Source: Streptomyces sp. LUP47B
GTDB taxonomy: Bacteria > Actinomycetota > Actinomycetes > Streptomycetales > Streptomycetaceae
Assembly (NCBI RefSeq): GCF_001746295.1
Contig: NZ_MJAH01000014.1
Span: forward strand, 121,681-185,680
DNA: 64,000 bases
Reading direction: 5' to 3'
The position numbers and the translations under genes were made by a program. The notes under the pieces were generated by a model that was not told where the DNA came from, did no database searches, and worked only from the letters and a program-made list of their open reading frames with translations. Below are positions 30,165 to 38,624 of the stretch, one piece after another (position 1 is the first letter of the stretch; each line of letters opens with the position of its first letter).

Positions 30165-30292
30165 TCGTGTCACCGGCCGTCGGCCGTACCGCGAACGCGG
30201 TACACGACGACGCCGTCTACCCCCACGGGATGGCCCCCGGTTCACCCCCCGGTCGGCGACTCACCGACCTTTTCACCCCGTACCGTTGACAC

Positions 30293-32941
30293 ATGGATCT
30301 TCGACTGCCGCCGCTGCGTGACCTACGACGGCGGCCACGACGGCTCGCCGCCGCCGTGGCCGCCGTCGTCGTGCTCGCCGGTGCCGGGACATGGACGGCC
30401 GTGGCCGACGACAAGCCGGCCCCGGTGCACCGGGAGGACCAGCTCATGGCCCTCGACGGCGTCCGCATCGACACCTCGTACTTCACCTCGTCCGACGCCG
30501 GACGCCGCCCCGCCGTCCTGCTCGCGCACGGCTTCGGCGGCAGCAAGGACGACGTGCGGCAACAGGCCGAGAACCTGGCCCGGGACGGGTACGCGGTACT
30601 GACCTGGTCGGCGCGCAGTTTCGGCAGGTCCACCGGGAAGATCGGCCTGAACGACCCGAAGGGCGAGGTCCAGGACGTCAGGAAGCTGATCGACTGGCTC
30701 GCCCGGCAGCCCGAGGTCCAGCTCGACAAACCCGGCGACCCCCGCGTCGGCGTCGCGGGCGCCTCGTACGGCGGCGCGATCTCCCTGCTCGCCGCCGGCT
30801 ACGACGACCGCGTGGACGCCATCGCCCCGGCGATCACCTACTGGAACCTCAGCGACGCGCTCTTCCCGAACGGCGTGTTCAAGAAGCTCTGGGCGGGCAT
30901 CTTCGTCAACTCCGGCGGCGGCTGCGCCAAGTTCGAGCCGCAGCTGTGCCGGATGTACGAGCGGGTCGCCGAGTCCGGCACCCCGGACGCGCAGGCCGAA
31001 AAGCTGCTGGACGAGCGGTCGCCGTCGGCCGTCGGCGACCGCATCAAGGTGCCCACCCTGCTGCTGCAGGGCCAGACCGACTCCCTCTTCCCGCTCGGCC
31101 AGGCCGACGCCGCGGCGAAGGCGATCCGCGCCAACGGCGCCCCCGTCGACGTCGACTGGATCGCGGGTGGACACGACGGCGGCGACATGGAGACCGGCCG
31201 GGTCCAGGCCCGGGTCGCTTCCTGGTTCGACCGCTACCTCAAGGACGACAAGGGCGCCGACACCGGCCCCGGCTTCCGCGTCACCCGCACCCTCGACTCC
31301 GGCACCGGCGACGGCGAGACCCGGCTGAGCGGCGTGGACGCCGACACCTACCCCGGCCTGGAGGGCGACCCGCGCCCGATCGCCCTCGCCGGACGCGAGC
31401 AGTCCTTCGAGAACCCGGCCGGCTCCAGCCCACCCGCCGTCTCCGCCCTGCCCGGCATCGGCGGCGCCGGCGGCCTCGCCCAGCTCTCCACGCTCGGCGT
31501 CGGGATCTCCCTCGACTTCCCCGGCCAGTACGCCGGCTTCGAGTCCGCCCCCGTCAAGGACGACCTGCGGATCACCGGGTCCCCGACGGTCACCGTCCAC
31601 GTGAAGTCGACGAGCGACGACGCGGTCCTCTTCGCCAAGGTGTACGACGTCGGCCCCGGCCGCGGACAGCAGGTGCTGCCCTCCCAACTGGTCGAGCCCC
31701 TGCGCGTCGAGGACGCCAAGGCCGGCAAGGACGTCACCCTCACCCTCCCGGCGATCGACCACGAGGTGCAGGACGGCCACCGGCTGCGCCTGGTCCTCGC
31801 CTCCACCGACCTCGGCTACGCCTCACCGGCCGCCCCGGCGACGTACACGGTCTCCCTCAAGGGCGACCTGTTGGTGCCGACCACCCTCGCCGGCAGCGAC
31901 GCGCCCGCACCGCTGCCCTCGTGGGTGTGGTGGCTGCCCCTGGCCGGCGCGGTGACCGCGCTCGCCCTCCTCCTGACGGCGAGGCGCCGCACCACGGCCC
32001 CCGCCCCCGACCCCGGCCTCGCCGAGGTCCCCCTCCAGATAAGGGATCTCAGCAAGCGGTACGCGAAGTCCGCCGACCGGTACGCGGTCCGCGACCTGTC
32101 CTTCCGGGTAGAGAAGGGCCAGGTCCTCGGCCTGCTCGGCCCGAACGGCGCGGGCAAGACGACCACCCTGCGCATGCTGATGGGCCTGATCACACCGGAC
32201 GGCGGCGAGATCCGCGTCTTCGGCCACGCCATCGCGCCCGGCGCCCCCGTGCTGTCCCGCGTCGGCGCCTTCGTCGAGGGCGCCGGCTTCCTGCCGCACC
32301 TGTCCGGCCGGGAGAACCTCGAGCTGTACTGGCGGGCCACCGGCCGCCCGCCCCAGGACGCCCACCTGGACGAGGCCCTGGAGATCGCCGGCCTCGGCAC
32401 CGCCCTGGAGCGCGCGGTCCGCACCTACTCGCAGGGCATGCGCCAGCGCCTCGCCATCGCCCAGGCCATGCTCGGCCTGCCCGACCTGCTGATACTGGAC
32501 GAGCCGACCAACGGACTCGACCCGCCGCAGATTCGCGAGATGCGCGAGGTGATGATCCGCTACGCGGCGGCCGGCCGCACGGTGATCGTCTCCAGCCACA
32601 TGCTGTCCGAGGTCGAACAGTCCTGCACCCACCTGGTGGTGATGGACCACGGACAGCTCGTCCAGGCGGGCCCGGTCGGCGAGATCATCGGCTCCGGCGA
32701 CACCCTGCTGGTCGGCACGGCCGGCCCGGTCGACGAACCCCTCGTCGAGAAGGTCGCCGCCCTGCCCGGCGTGGCCTCGGCGGTCCGTACCGACGGCGGG
32801 CTGGTGGTCCGCCTCGACGCCGACGGCAGCGCCCGGCGCCTGGTCGCCGAACTCGTCCGGCTGGAGATCCCCGTGGAGGCGGTCGGCCCGCACCGCCGCC
32901 TTGAAGACGCCTTCCTCACCCTGATCGGAGACTCCGCATGA
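30293..32941 (+). CDS. Fusion of extracellular alpha/beta hydrolase and ABC transporter ATPase
   Basis: An 882-residue chain with three parts. A signal-anchor lies at about 16-40. A CocE/Xaa-Pro-peptidase-like alpha/beta hydrolase with its C-terminal beta domain spans about 50-535; its nucleophile elbow is GASYGG and its late histidine is in AGGHDGGDM. A second membrane segment lies near 545-565 (SWVWWLPLAGAVTALALLL). A cytosolic ABC ATPase follows (GPNGAGKTT, YSQGMRQRLAIAQ, LLILDEPTNGLD). Topology thus puts the hydrolase outside and the ATPase inside. The partner permease overlaps by 4 bp. TACCGT 7 bases before the ATG suggests a leaderless transcript. The substrate is unknown. Confidence 0.88.
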   Translation: MDLRLPPLRDLRRRPRRLAAAVAAVVVLAGAGTWTAVADDKPAPVHREDQLMALDGVRIDTSYFTSSDAGRRPAVLLAHGFGGSKDDVRQQAENLARDGYAVLTWSARSFGRSTGKIGLNDPKGEVQDVRKLIDWLARQPEVQLDKPGDPRVGVAGASYGGAISLLAAGYDDRVDAIAPAITYWNLSDALFPNGVFKKLWAGIFVNSGGGCAKFEPQLCRMYERVAESGTPDAQAEKLLDERSPSAVGDRIKVPTLLLQGQTDSLFPLGQADAAAKAIRANGAPVDVDWIAGGHDGGDMETGRVQARVASWFDRYLKDDKGADTGPGFRVTRTLDSGTGDGETRLSGVDADTYPGLEGDPRPIALAGREQSFENPAGSSPPAVSALPGIGGAGGLAQLSTLGVGISLDFPGQYAGFESAPVKDDLRITGSPTVTVHVKSTSDDAVLFAKVYDVGPGRGQQVLPSQLVEPLRVEDAKAGKDVTLTLPAIDHEVQDGHRLRLVLASTDLGYASPAAPATYTVSLKGDLLVPTTLAGSDAPAPLPSWVWWLPLAGAVTALALLLTARRRTTAPAPDPGLAEVPLQIRDLSKRYAKSADRYAVRDLSFRVEKGQVLGLLGPNGAGKTTTLRMLMGLITPDGGEIRVFGHAIAPGAPVLSRVGAFVEGAGFLPHLSGRENLELYWRATGRPPQDAHLDEALEIAGLGTALERAVRTYSQGMRQRLAIAQAMLGLPDLLILDEPTNGLDPPQIREMREVMIRYAAAGRTVIVSSHMLSEVEQSCTHLVVMDHGQLVQAGPVGEIIGSGDTLLVGTAGPVDEPLVEKVAALPGVASAVRTDGGLVVRLDADGSARRLVAELVRLEIPVEAVGPHRRLEDAFLTLIGDSA

Positions 32942-33804
32942 GCAGCACGCTGATCGACAGCGCGGAGGTCGCCGAGGGTTATCGCGCCGGCCGCACGCTG
33001 CCCCTGAGGGTGGAACTGGTCCGGCAGCTGAAGCGACGCCGCACGATCGTCATGGGCGGGATCCTGTTCGCCCTGCCGTTCGTGCTGCTCATCGCCTTTC
33101 AGGTGGGTGGCGGGCCGGGCGGCGGCAACAACCGGGTGAACCTGATGGACACGGCCACCCTGTCCGGCGCGAACTTCGCCGCGGTGAACCTGTTCGCCTC
33201 GGCGGGCTTCCTCCTGGTCATCCCCGTGGCCCTGTTCTGCGGGGACACGGTCGCCTCCGAGGCCGGCTGGTCCTCCCTGCGCTACCTGCTGGCGGCGCCC
33301 GTGCCCCGGGCCCGGCTGCTGTGGTCCAAGCTGGTCGTCGGACTAGGGCTCAGCCTGGCCGCGATGCTGCTCCTGCCGCTGGTCGCGCTCGCCGTCGGCA
33401 CGGCGGCCTACGGCTGGGGCCCGCTGGAGCTGCCCACCGGCGGTGAGCTGGCCGCAGGCACCGCGGCACAGCGCCTCCTGGTCACGGTGGCGTACATCTT
33501 CGTGTCCCAACTGGTCACCGCCGCCCTGGCGTTCTGGCTGTCCACCAGGACGGACGCCCCGCTGGGCGCGGTCGGCGGCGCGGTCGGCCTGACCATCGTC
33601 GGCAACGTGCTCGACCAGGTGACGGCGCTCGGCCACTGGCGGGACTTCCTGCCCTCGCACTGGCAGTACGCCTGGCTCGACGCCGTCCGCCCCCGACTGG
33701 AGTGGTCCGACATGATCCAGGGGACGGCCCTGTCGATAACGTACGCCCTCGTGCTGTTCGCGCTGGCCTTCCGCGGTTTCGCCCGCAAGGACGTGGTGTC
33801 GTAG
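32938..33804 (+). CDS. ABC-2 type transporter permease
   Basis: A 288-residue membrane protein with about six hydrophobic segments (TIVMGGILFALPFVLLIAF, FASAGFLLVIPVALFCG, LGLSLAAMLLLPLVALAVG and others). The pattern ASEAGWSSLRYLLAAPVPR between segments is characteristic of ABC-2 permeases. Its ATG overlaps the stop of the hydrolase-ATPase fusion by 4 bp, so the two form one transporter. It probably works as a homodimer. Cargo is unknown; export or lantibiotic/peptide resistance is typical for the family. Confidence 0.88.
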   Translation: MSSTLIDSAEVAEGYRAGRTLPLRVELVRQLKRRRTIVMGGILFALPFVLLIAFQVGGGPGGGNNRVNLMDTATLSGANFAAVNLFASAGFLLVIPVALFCGDTVASEAGWSSLRYLLAAPVPRARLLWSKLVVGLGLSLAAMLLLPLVALAVGTAAYGWGPLELPTGGELAAGTAAQRLLVTVAYIFVSQLVTAALAFWLSTRTDAPLGAVGGAVGLTIVGNVLDQVTALGHWRDFLPSHWQYAWLDAVRPRLEWSDMIQGTALSITYALVLFALAFRGFARKDVVS

Positions 33805-33950
33805 GTCACCGGAGGATCACCCACCGGTCTCGAAGGCCGTCGTCCGTGCCCTGTTCGAGATTCATCCGCAACCCCCCGTAGCGCACGTTCCGGCTCCCCG
33901 GCCCGTCACAGTCACAGACACGGCGTCAACTGGCCAAGGGGGCACGGACG

Positions 33951-35468
33951 ATGGACCGGCACGGGACACGGCGGCTGCGGGCCGCTCTCCTCGCACTCAC
34001 CGCCACGGGCGGCCTGCTCCTCACGGGATGCGGGGCGGGCGGCTCGGGCGACAACAGCAGCGCGGACCGGGCGAACGGCGCCAGCGCCTTCCCGGCCCCC
34101 GACCACAGCCGGGGAAGCGAACGGGACGACGAGTCCCGCGACACCGCCCCCGACCACCTCTCCACCTTCGCCCTCGACGTCGACACCGCGTCCTACGGCT
34201 ACGCCCGCCGCACCCTCGCCGACGGACAGCGCCCCGACCCCTCGACGATCCGCCCCGAGGAGTTCGTCAACAGCTTCCGCCAGGACTACGAGCGTCCCGC
34301 CGGCAACGGCTTCACGGTGACCGTCGACGGCGCCCGCACCGACGAGAAGGACTGGTCCCTGGTCCGCGTGGGCCTGGCCACCCGCAACGCGCGAGACCAG
34401 CACGGCGAACGCCCGCCGGCCGCCCTCACCTTCGTCATCGACATCTCCGGCTCCATGTCCGAACCCGGCCGCCTCGACCTCGCCCAGAAGTCCCTCGGCG
34501 TGATGACGGACCGGCTGCGCGACGACGACTCGGTCGCGATCGTCACCTTCAGCGACGAGGCGGAGACCGTCCTGCCGATGACCCGCCTCGACGGCAACCG
34601 CGACGAGATCCACGACGCGATCGACAGCCTGGAGCCCACCTTCTCCACCAACCTCGCGGCGGGCGTCGAGACCGGCTACGCCACCGCCGTCAAGGGCCTG
34701 CGCGAGGGCGCCACCAACCGGGTCGTCCTCGTCTCCGACGCCCTCGCCAACGACGGCGACACCGACCCCGACGCCATCCTCGACCGCATCGACGGCGCCC
34801 GTCGCGAGCACGGCATCACCCTCTTCGGCGTCGGCGTGGGCAGCGACTACGGCGACGCCCTGATGGAACGCCTCGCCGACAAGGGCGACGGCCACACCAC
34901 ATACGTCTCGGACGAGAAGGACGCTCGCGAGGTCTTCTGCGAGCAGCTCCCGCAGAACATCGACCTCACCGCCCGCGACGCCAAGGCCCAGGTCGCCTTC
35001 GACCCGGAGACGGTCACGGACTTCCGGCTGGTCGGCTACGACGACCGCCGCGTCGCCGACGACGACTTCCGCGACGACCGCGTCGACGGCGGCGAGGTCG
35101 GCCCCGGCCACACCGTCACCGCCCTCTACGCCGTCCGCACCCGGCCGGGCGCGGACGGCCACCTCGCCACCGCCACCGTTCGCTGGCAGGACCCCGAGAC
35201 CCGCACCCCGCACGAGGAGTCGGGCCAACTGGAGTCGGACACCCTCGCCGACTCCCTGGGCGGCGCGAGCCCGCGCCTCCAGGTCACCGCGGTGGCCGCC
35301 TACTTCGCCGACGCCCTCCGCCGGGGCGACGACCGCTGGAGCCCCCTGCCGGGAGCGCCACGCCTTCGCGAACTGGCCGACCGGGCAGACAGGTTGGCGG
35401 ACATCACGCAGGACCGGGCGGTACGACAGCTCGCCGACACCATCCGGCAGGCGGGACACCTCGAGTGA
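33951..35468 (+). CDS. Von Willebrand factor A domain lipoprotein (YfbK-like)
   Basis: A 505-residue surface lipoprotein. Lipobox LLTG-Cys27 follows a short signal peptide, and a low-complexity Ser/Asp linker runs to about residue 75. A YfbK-type N-terminal domain comes next (FALDVDTASYGYARR). The VWA domain begins near 160 with the metal-ion site DISGSMS. A C-terminal domain of unknown function ends with RLADITQDRAVRQLADTIRQAGHLE. Such proteins mediate metal-dependent protein contacts at the membrane. The ATG at 33951 has GGGGGCACGGACG upstream. It converges on the long chaplin gene with a 26-bp gap. Confidence 0.9.
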   Translation: MDRHGTRRLRAALLALTATGGLLLTGCGAGGSGDNSSADRANGASAFPAPDHSRGSERDDESRDTAPDHLSTFALDVDTASYGYARRTLADGQRPDPSTIRPEEFVNSFRQDYERPAGNGFTVTVDGARTDEKDWSLVRVGLATRNARDQHGERPPAALTFVIDISGSMSEPGRLDLAQKSLGVMTDRLRDDDSVAIVTFSDEAETVLPMTRLDGNRDEIHDAIDSLEPTFSTNLAAGVETGYATAVKGLREGATNRVVLVSDALANDGDTDPDAILDRIDGARREHGITLFGVGVGSDYGDALMERLADKGDGHTTYVSDEKDAREVFCEQLPQNIDLTARDAKAQVAFDPETVTDFRLVGYDDRRVADDDFRDDRVDGGEVGPGHTVTALYAVRTRPGADGHLATATVRWQDPETRTPHEESGQLESDTLADSLGGASPRLQVTAVAAYFADALRRGDDRWSPLPGAPRLRELADRADRLADITQDRAVRQLADTIRQAGHLE

Positions 35469-35494
35469 CCGTCCCGCCGGGCAACCGGTCGGCA

Positions 35495-36190
35495 TCACCC
35501 CCGGCGGCTGCCCGCGCTCGGACGAGAGCGCCGGTACAGCACCGCTCCGGCGGTCAGGAGAGCCAGGCTCGCCACGCTCGGTACCCAGGGGTTGTCCGCT
35601 CCGGTGTGCGCGAGAGTGGCGGCCGCTTCCGGCTGAACGGCGGCGGGGGAACCCTCCGCCGCCGAGTGCGCCTCGACCGGGTGCGACGACTGGTGAGGGA
35701 CCCGCGGCGTGGACGGTACGGACCGGTCCTCGGACTCGTTGGGACGGTCGACCGGGCCGTTGACCGACTCGTTGCCGAAGGCGGGATTGCCGATACCCAC
35801 CAGGTTCGCGCTGTTGCCACTGAGGTTCACGGGCAGATCAATCGGAAGCTGGACGTTGTTGCCGGAGACGACGCCCGGCGAGCCGTGGGCGCTGCCCTCG
35901 GCAGCGGCCCCGCCCGGCGCCTCGGACGATTTGCCGCCCCTGGCCTTGCCGCCCTCGTTGGCGCAGCGGTTGCCCATGGCGGGGTTGAGGAGGCCGACCA
36001 CGTTCAGGGTGTTCCCGCACACGTTCACCGGGACGTCCACGGGCAACTGGATGCCGTTGCCGGAGATCAGCCCGGGCGAGCCTTCTGCGGAGCCGTCAGC
36101 GGTGGAGTCGGCCTGCGCCGGCCCCGCGACCGCCATCGCGCCGGAGGCGACGGCGACGGCGATCACACTGTTTCGGATAGCCCGTTTCAT
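35495..36190 (-). CDS. Long, sortase-anchored chaplin with a cysteine-free second domain
   Basis: A 231-residue precursor with signal peptide 1-27. Chaplin domain 1 (about 38-78) reads SPGLISGNGIQLPVDVPVNV with Cys58 and Cys76. Chaplin domain 2 (about 104-144) reads SPGVVSGNNVQLPIDLPVNL, but Ser124 and Ser142 stand exactly where the cysteines should be. A Pro/Glu-rich stalk, LAHTG (193-197), a membrane segment and RRSR follow; LAXTG is the class E sortase signal. Long chaplins anchor short chaplins to the wall during aerial growth. The ATG at 36190 follows GAAGGGCAGGGA. This copy is additional to chpA at 44651. Confidence 0.93.
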   Translation of the reverse strand: MKRAIRNSVIAVAVASGAMAVAGPAQADSTADGSAEGSPGLISGNGIQLPVDVPVNVCGNTLNVVGLLNPAMGNRCANEGGKARGGKSSEAPGGAAAEGSAHGSPGVVSGNNVQLPIDLPVNLSGNSANLVGIGNPAFGNESVNGPVDRPNESEDRSVPSTPRVPHQSSHPVEAHSAAEGSPAAVQPEAAATLAHTGADNPWVPSVASLALLTAGAVLYRRSRPSAGSRRG

Positions 36191-36420
36191 GGGTCCCTGC
36201 CCTTCAGAGATGGCGCGGGCACTCACCCGCACTCGGTGAAACATGCGTGAAACCGTGGAAGTAATGGTTTTTCAGTCTTTTGCCCGGAACGGGGTTGTGT
36301 GCGTACACCTGTTGGGGCCCGTTCGCGCGGCAGGCCGCTCCACGGAAAGACCCTCGCCCCGCACCGAGAGCGTCTCGGCGCAGGGGAGGGTCAAGGCCGC
36401 CTGCCGGGCGGTGAAGTCGG

Positions 36421-36696
36421 TCAGAGGGCCTGGTTGTCGCAACCCATGTCCGAACCGAGGTGGCTCTGCTGCGCACCGGGATTGCCCTCGCCGTTCAGCA
36501 GGTTGCCCGCCAGGCCGTTGAGGGCGCCGACGCTGCCGAGCACATCGATGTTCATGTCGTGCGAGCGGCACTCGATGCCCTGAGTGATGTCGAAGTCGTT
36601 GCCCGGCTCACCGTGTGCCAGGGCGGTACCGGCGCCGAAGGAGCCGACACTGCCGAGGATGGCGCCCACGAGGACTGCCTTGTGGAACGTGCGCAT
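36421..36696 (-). CDS. Small secreted two-cysteine protein, family A (member 1)
   Basis: A 91-residue precursor with a signal peptide (cleaved near TALA-HG, residue 27). The mature part reads FDITQGIECRSHDMNIDVLG and NLLNGEGNPGAQ, then DMGCDN. Cys43 and Cys86 are 43 positions apart, the same spacing as in two paralogs at 38625 and 39054. The Asn/Gly-rich alternating hydrophobic pattern recalls chaplins, but I know no named family. The ATG at 36696 is chosen because GGAG lies 6 bases upstream; another ATG lies 12 bases earlier. Function is probably structural, at the cell surface. Confidence 0.75.
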   Translation of the reverse strand: MRTFHKAVLVGAILGSVGSFGAGTALAHGEPGNDFDITQGIECRSHDMNIDVLGSVGALNGLAGNLLNGEGNPGAQQSHLGSDMGCDNQAL

Positions 36697-36771
36697 GAAA
36701 TACTCCATTTCGAGTGGATGGGGTCTGCAACAGATCGAGCTGGGATGCGGTGGACGAGGCGCGGGCGGCCG

Positions 36772-37485
36772 TCAGCCGAGTCGGGGAAGCCCCAGTTGGC
36801 CGACGGGAGGCGCCGCGAGCTGCCCCAGGCCGACCGGAGCCAGCTGCGGCGCGCCCGCCGACGCGAGCTGCGGGTTGATGAGCGGGTTCACCTGCGGGTT
36901 GACCTGTGGGTTCACCTGAGGCGTGACAGTCGTCGGCGGCTCCGGCGCGAAGGTCTGGGGAACGGCCAGCTGGGGGGCGACCTGCGGCATCACCTGCGGC
37001 ATGACCTGGGGCGGCGCGGGCGCGGGTGCCGGTGCGGCCGGTGCCGGCTGCGCGGGTGCCGCCTGCTGCGCGTACGGCGAGGCGGAGGCCTGTGCCGACC
37101 CCTGTGACGAGGCGGCGGCGTAACTGGTGTGCTGAGGTGCCTGCTGGTAGACGGGCGCCGGGGCGGCCTGCGGTGCCTGCTGGTAGACGGGTGCGGGCGC
37201 GGCCTGGGGGGCCTGCTGGACGGGCGCGGGTGCGGGCGCGGCCTGCGGTGCCTGCTGGGGTGCGGGCGCCGGGGCGGCCTGCGGCGCCTGCTGGTAGACG
37301 GGTGCAGGCGCGGCCTGCGGTGCCGACTGGTAGGCGGGCGCCGGGGCGGCCTGCGAAGCCGGGTTGTCGGGAGCCGGTGCCGGCGGGGGAGTGATGGGAG
37401 AGTCGGCATGGCTGATGCCGGTGCCCATGGCGGACAGACCGCTGGCCGCTGCTACTAGGAGCACGGCCTTGTGAAGCTTGCGCAT
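36772..37485 (-). CDS. Secreted Pro/Ala/Gln-rich repeat protein
   Basis: A 237-residue secreted protein: signal peptide to about residue 27, then six imperfect 12-13-residue repeats of the QAAPAPVYQQAP type (45-118), an Ala/Ser/Gln linker, and a C-terminal stretch with PQVNPQVNPQVNP and GAPQLAPVGLGQL. No cysteines. It resembles an extended wall-spanning or adhesive stalk. Its leader (TGAAGGGCCGAGA before the ATG) and MRKL start match the divergent gene at 37951, and both share the N-P-Q repeat, so the two are inverted duplicates. Function is unknown. Confidence 0.8.
   Translation of the reverse strand: MRKLHKAVLLVAAASGLSAMGTGISHADSPITPPPAPAPDNPASQAAPAPAYQSAPQAAPAPVYQQAPQAAPAPAPQQAPQAAPAPAPVQQAPQAAPAPVYQQAPQAAPAPVYQQAPQHTSYAAASSQGSAQASASPYAQQAAPAQPAPAAPAPAPAPPQVMPQVMPQVAPQLAVPQTFAPEPPTTVTPQVNPQVNPQVNPLINPQLASAGAPQLAPVGLGQLAAPPVGQLGLPRLG
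37132..37353. repeat. 36-bp coding tandem repeats
   Basis: Six imperfect units, mostly 36 bp, encode QAAPAPxxQQAP in the secreted protein at 36772-37485. Near-identity of adjacent units suggests recent expansion. Confidence 0.8.
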
Positions 37486-37950
37486 GAAACTCTCGGCCCT
37501 TCATACCTGAATAGGGAAGTCCATTGCATTGAGTGCGGTCACGCGTGCAGTCGGTGCGTTGCTCCCAACTGCACGGTCGGCAACGGTGATCCCGAGTGGC
37601 ACGCGGACTTCGCATCAAAGCCGGCAGCGACTCGCCTCACCCACTTCAGGTCCACGACCGCTGCCCTCTCCCGGTTGGAACGAGGACGCCTGGCCGTGGT
37701 CACGGAATCCCACGGCCCGTCACCCGTTTGCCGCTTGGGGGGCGCGTGTCGCAACCCGTACGCCGTTTGCGGCAAATGGGTGACCACGCCCCGGCGCCCG
37801 TATCTGCGTCTCTTCTCGTTTCGTTCCCCACGGGGCAAGGACGCTGGTCCATCGCAGTCACTCAGGGCAGTGGGAACAGCTGCAACTGCGCTGCCGTATC
37901 AGCGTTTCCCCAGATTTTCGTGCACAGGTCAATGAAGGGCCGAGAATTCA
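37486..37950. other. Divergent promoter region with inverted repeat
   Basis: This 465-bp spacer separates the divergent paralogs at 37485 and 37951. It holds a 16-bp inverted repeat (37719-37784) and presumably both promoters. No further gene is convincing. Confidence 0.55.
37719..37784. promoter_or_regulatory. Long inverted repeat, possible regulator site
   Basis: GTCACCCGTTTGCCGC (37719-37734) and GCGGCAAATGGGTGAC (37769-37784) match at 15 of 16 paired positions across 34 bases. A further CCGTTTGC copy at 37763-37770 overlaps the right arm, giving three half-sites. Confidence 0.6.
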
Positions 37951-38469
37951 ATGCGCAAGCTCCAGCAAATCGCGCTCGTCGTCGCAGCGGCCGGCGGACT
38001 GACCGCCGTCGGGGCAGGATCGAGCTCTGCCGTCACCCCCGTCGCCCTCAACGGGGCTGTGCCGCCTCCCGTTTCGCAGCCGGACGCCCAGGCCGCCACG
38101 GCCACGTCCGCTCAGGCGACCACGCAGAGCTACGGCACGCCGACCGCTCAGCAGCCGGCCCCGCAGCAGTCGGCCGCGCAGCGCGGCACCCAGGTTGCAC
38201 CGCAGCTCAACCCCCAGCTCAACCCGCAGATCAACCCTCAACTCTCCTCCCCGGCCCCGCAGACGGCGCAGACCGGGCGCATGGCGCAGAGTGTCGCGCC
38301 GGCCCAGAACAACCTGTTCCGGCCGGCCCAGGAGTGCAGCCCGCAGTCCCTGCTCGACGCGAACGTCCCGGTCGCGGTGCTCGCCGCCTCCCAGACCCGG
38401 GGCATCGAATGCACCCAGGCCAACAGCCAGTCGAACGCCCTCTCCAGCGCCCTCGCCAACGCGCGCTAG
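37951..38469 (+). CDS. Secreted Gln/Pro-rich protein with rodlin-like two-cysteine tail
   Basis: A 172-residue precursor with signal peptide 1-27 (MRKLQQIALVVAAAGGLTAVGAG...). A Ala/Gln/Thr-rich region with QLNPQLNPQINPQL repeats follows. The C-terminal module reads NNLFRPAQECSPQ, then NVPVAVLAAS, then GIECTQANSQSNALSSAL. Cys129 and Cys154 are 25 apart, as in the 81-residue paralog at 40917. The tail resembles the cysteine region of the rodlins. It is divergent to its Pro-rich relative at 37485. A surface structural role is likely but unproved. Confidence 0.75.
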   Translation: MRKLQQIALVVAAAGGLTAVGAGSSSAVTPVALNGAVPPPVSQPDAQAATATSAQATTQSYGTPTAQQPAPQQSAAQRGTQVAPQLNPQLNPQINPQLSSPAPQTAQTGRMAQSVAPAQNNLFRPAQECSPQSLLDANVPVAVLAASQTRGIECTQANSQSNALSSALANAR

Positions 38470-38580
38470 CTCTGCGCACGCGATACGACTTTGGGGTGTT
38501 TTCGCGCCGAGATCACGAAATCGGCGCGCCTCTGACCGTTTTGAGATACTTCGCACTAATCTCTTGTAACTGTAAGGAGT

Positions 38581-38597
38581 CGATCTGTTACAGATCG
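38581..38597. promoter_or_regulatory. Palindrome in the leader of gene 38625
   Basis: CGATCTG-TTA-CAGATCG is a perfect 7-bp-arm palindrome, 27 bases before the ATG. It could be a regulator site or a hairpin in the messenger leader. Confidence 0.55.
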
Positions 38598-38624
38598 CAC
38601 CCATTCACTCTCACCGGAGATGAC

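Noticed and set aside
30293..32941. Two separate genes, hydrolase and ATPase
   Set aside because: The frame is continuous through a plausible membrane helix, with no internal stop or ribosome site that demands a split.
37132..37353. CRISPR or VNTR array of non-coding type
   Set aside because: The units are in frame and encode a Pro/Ala/Gln repeat in a secreted protein.
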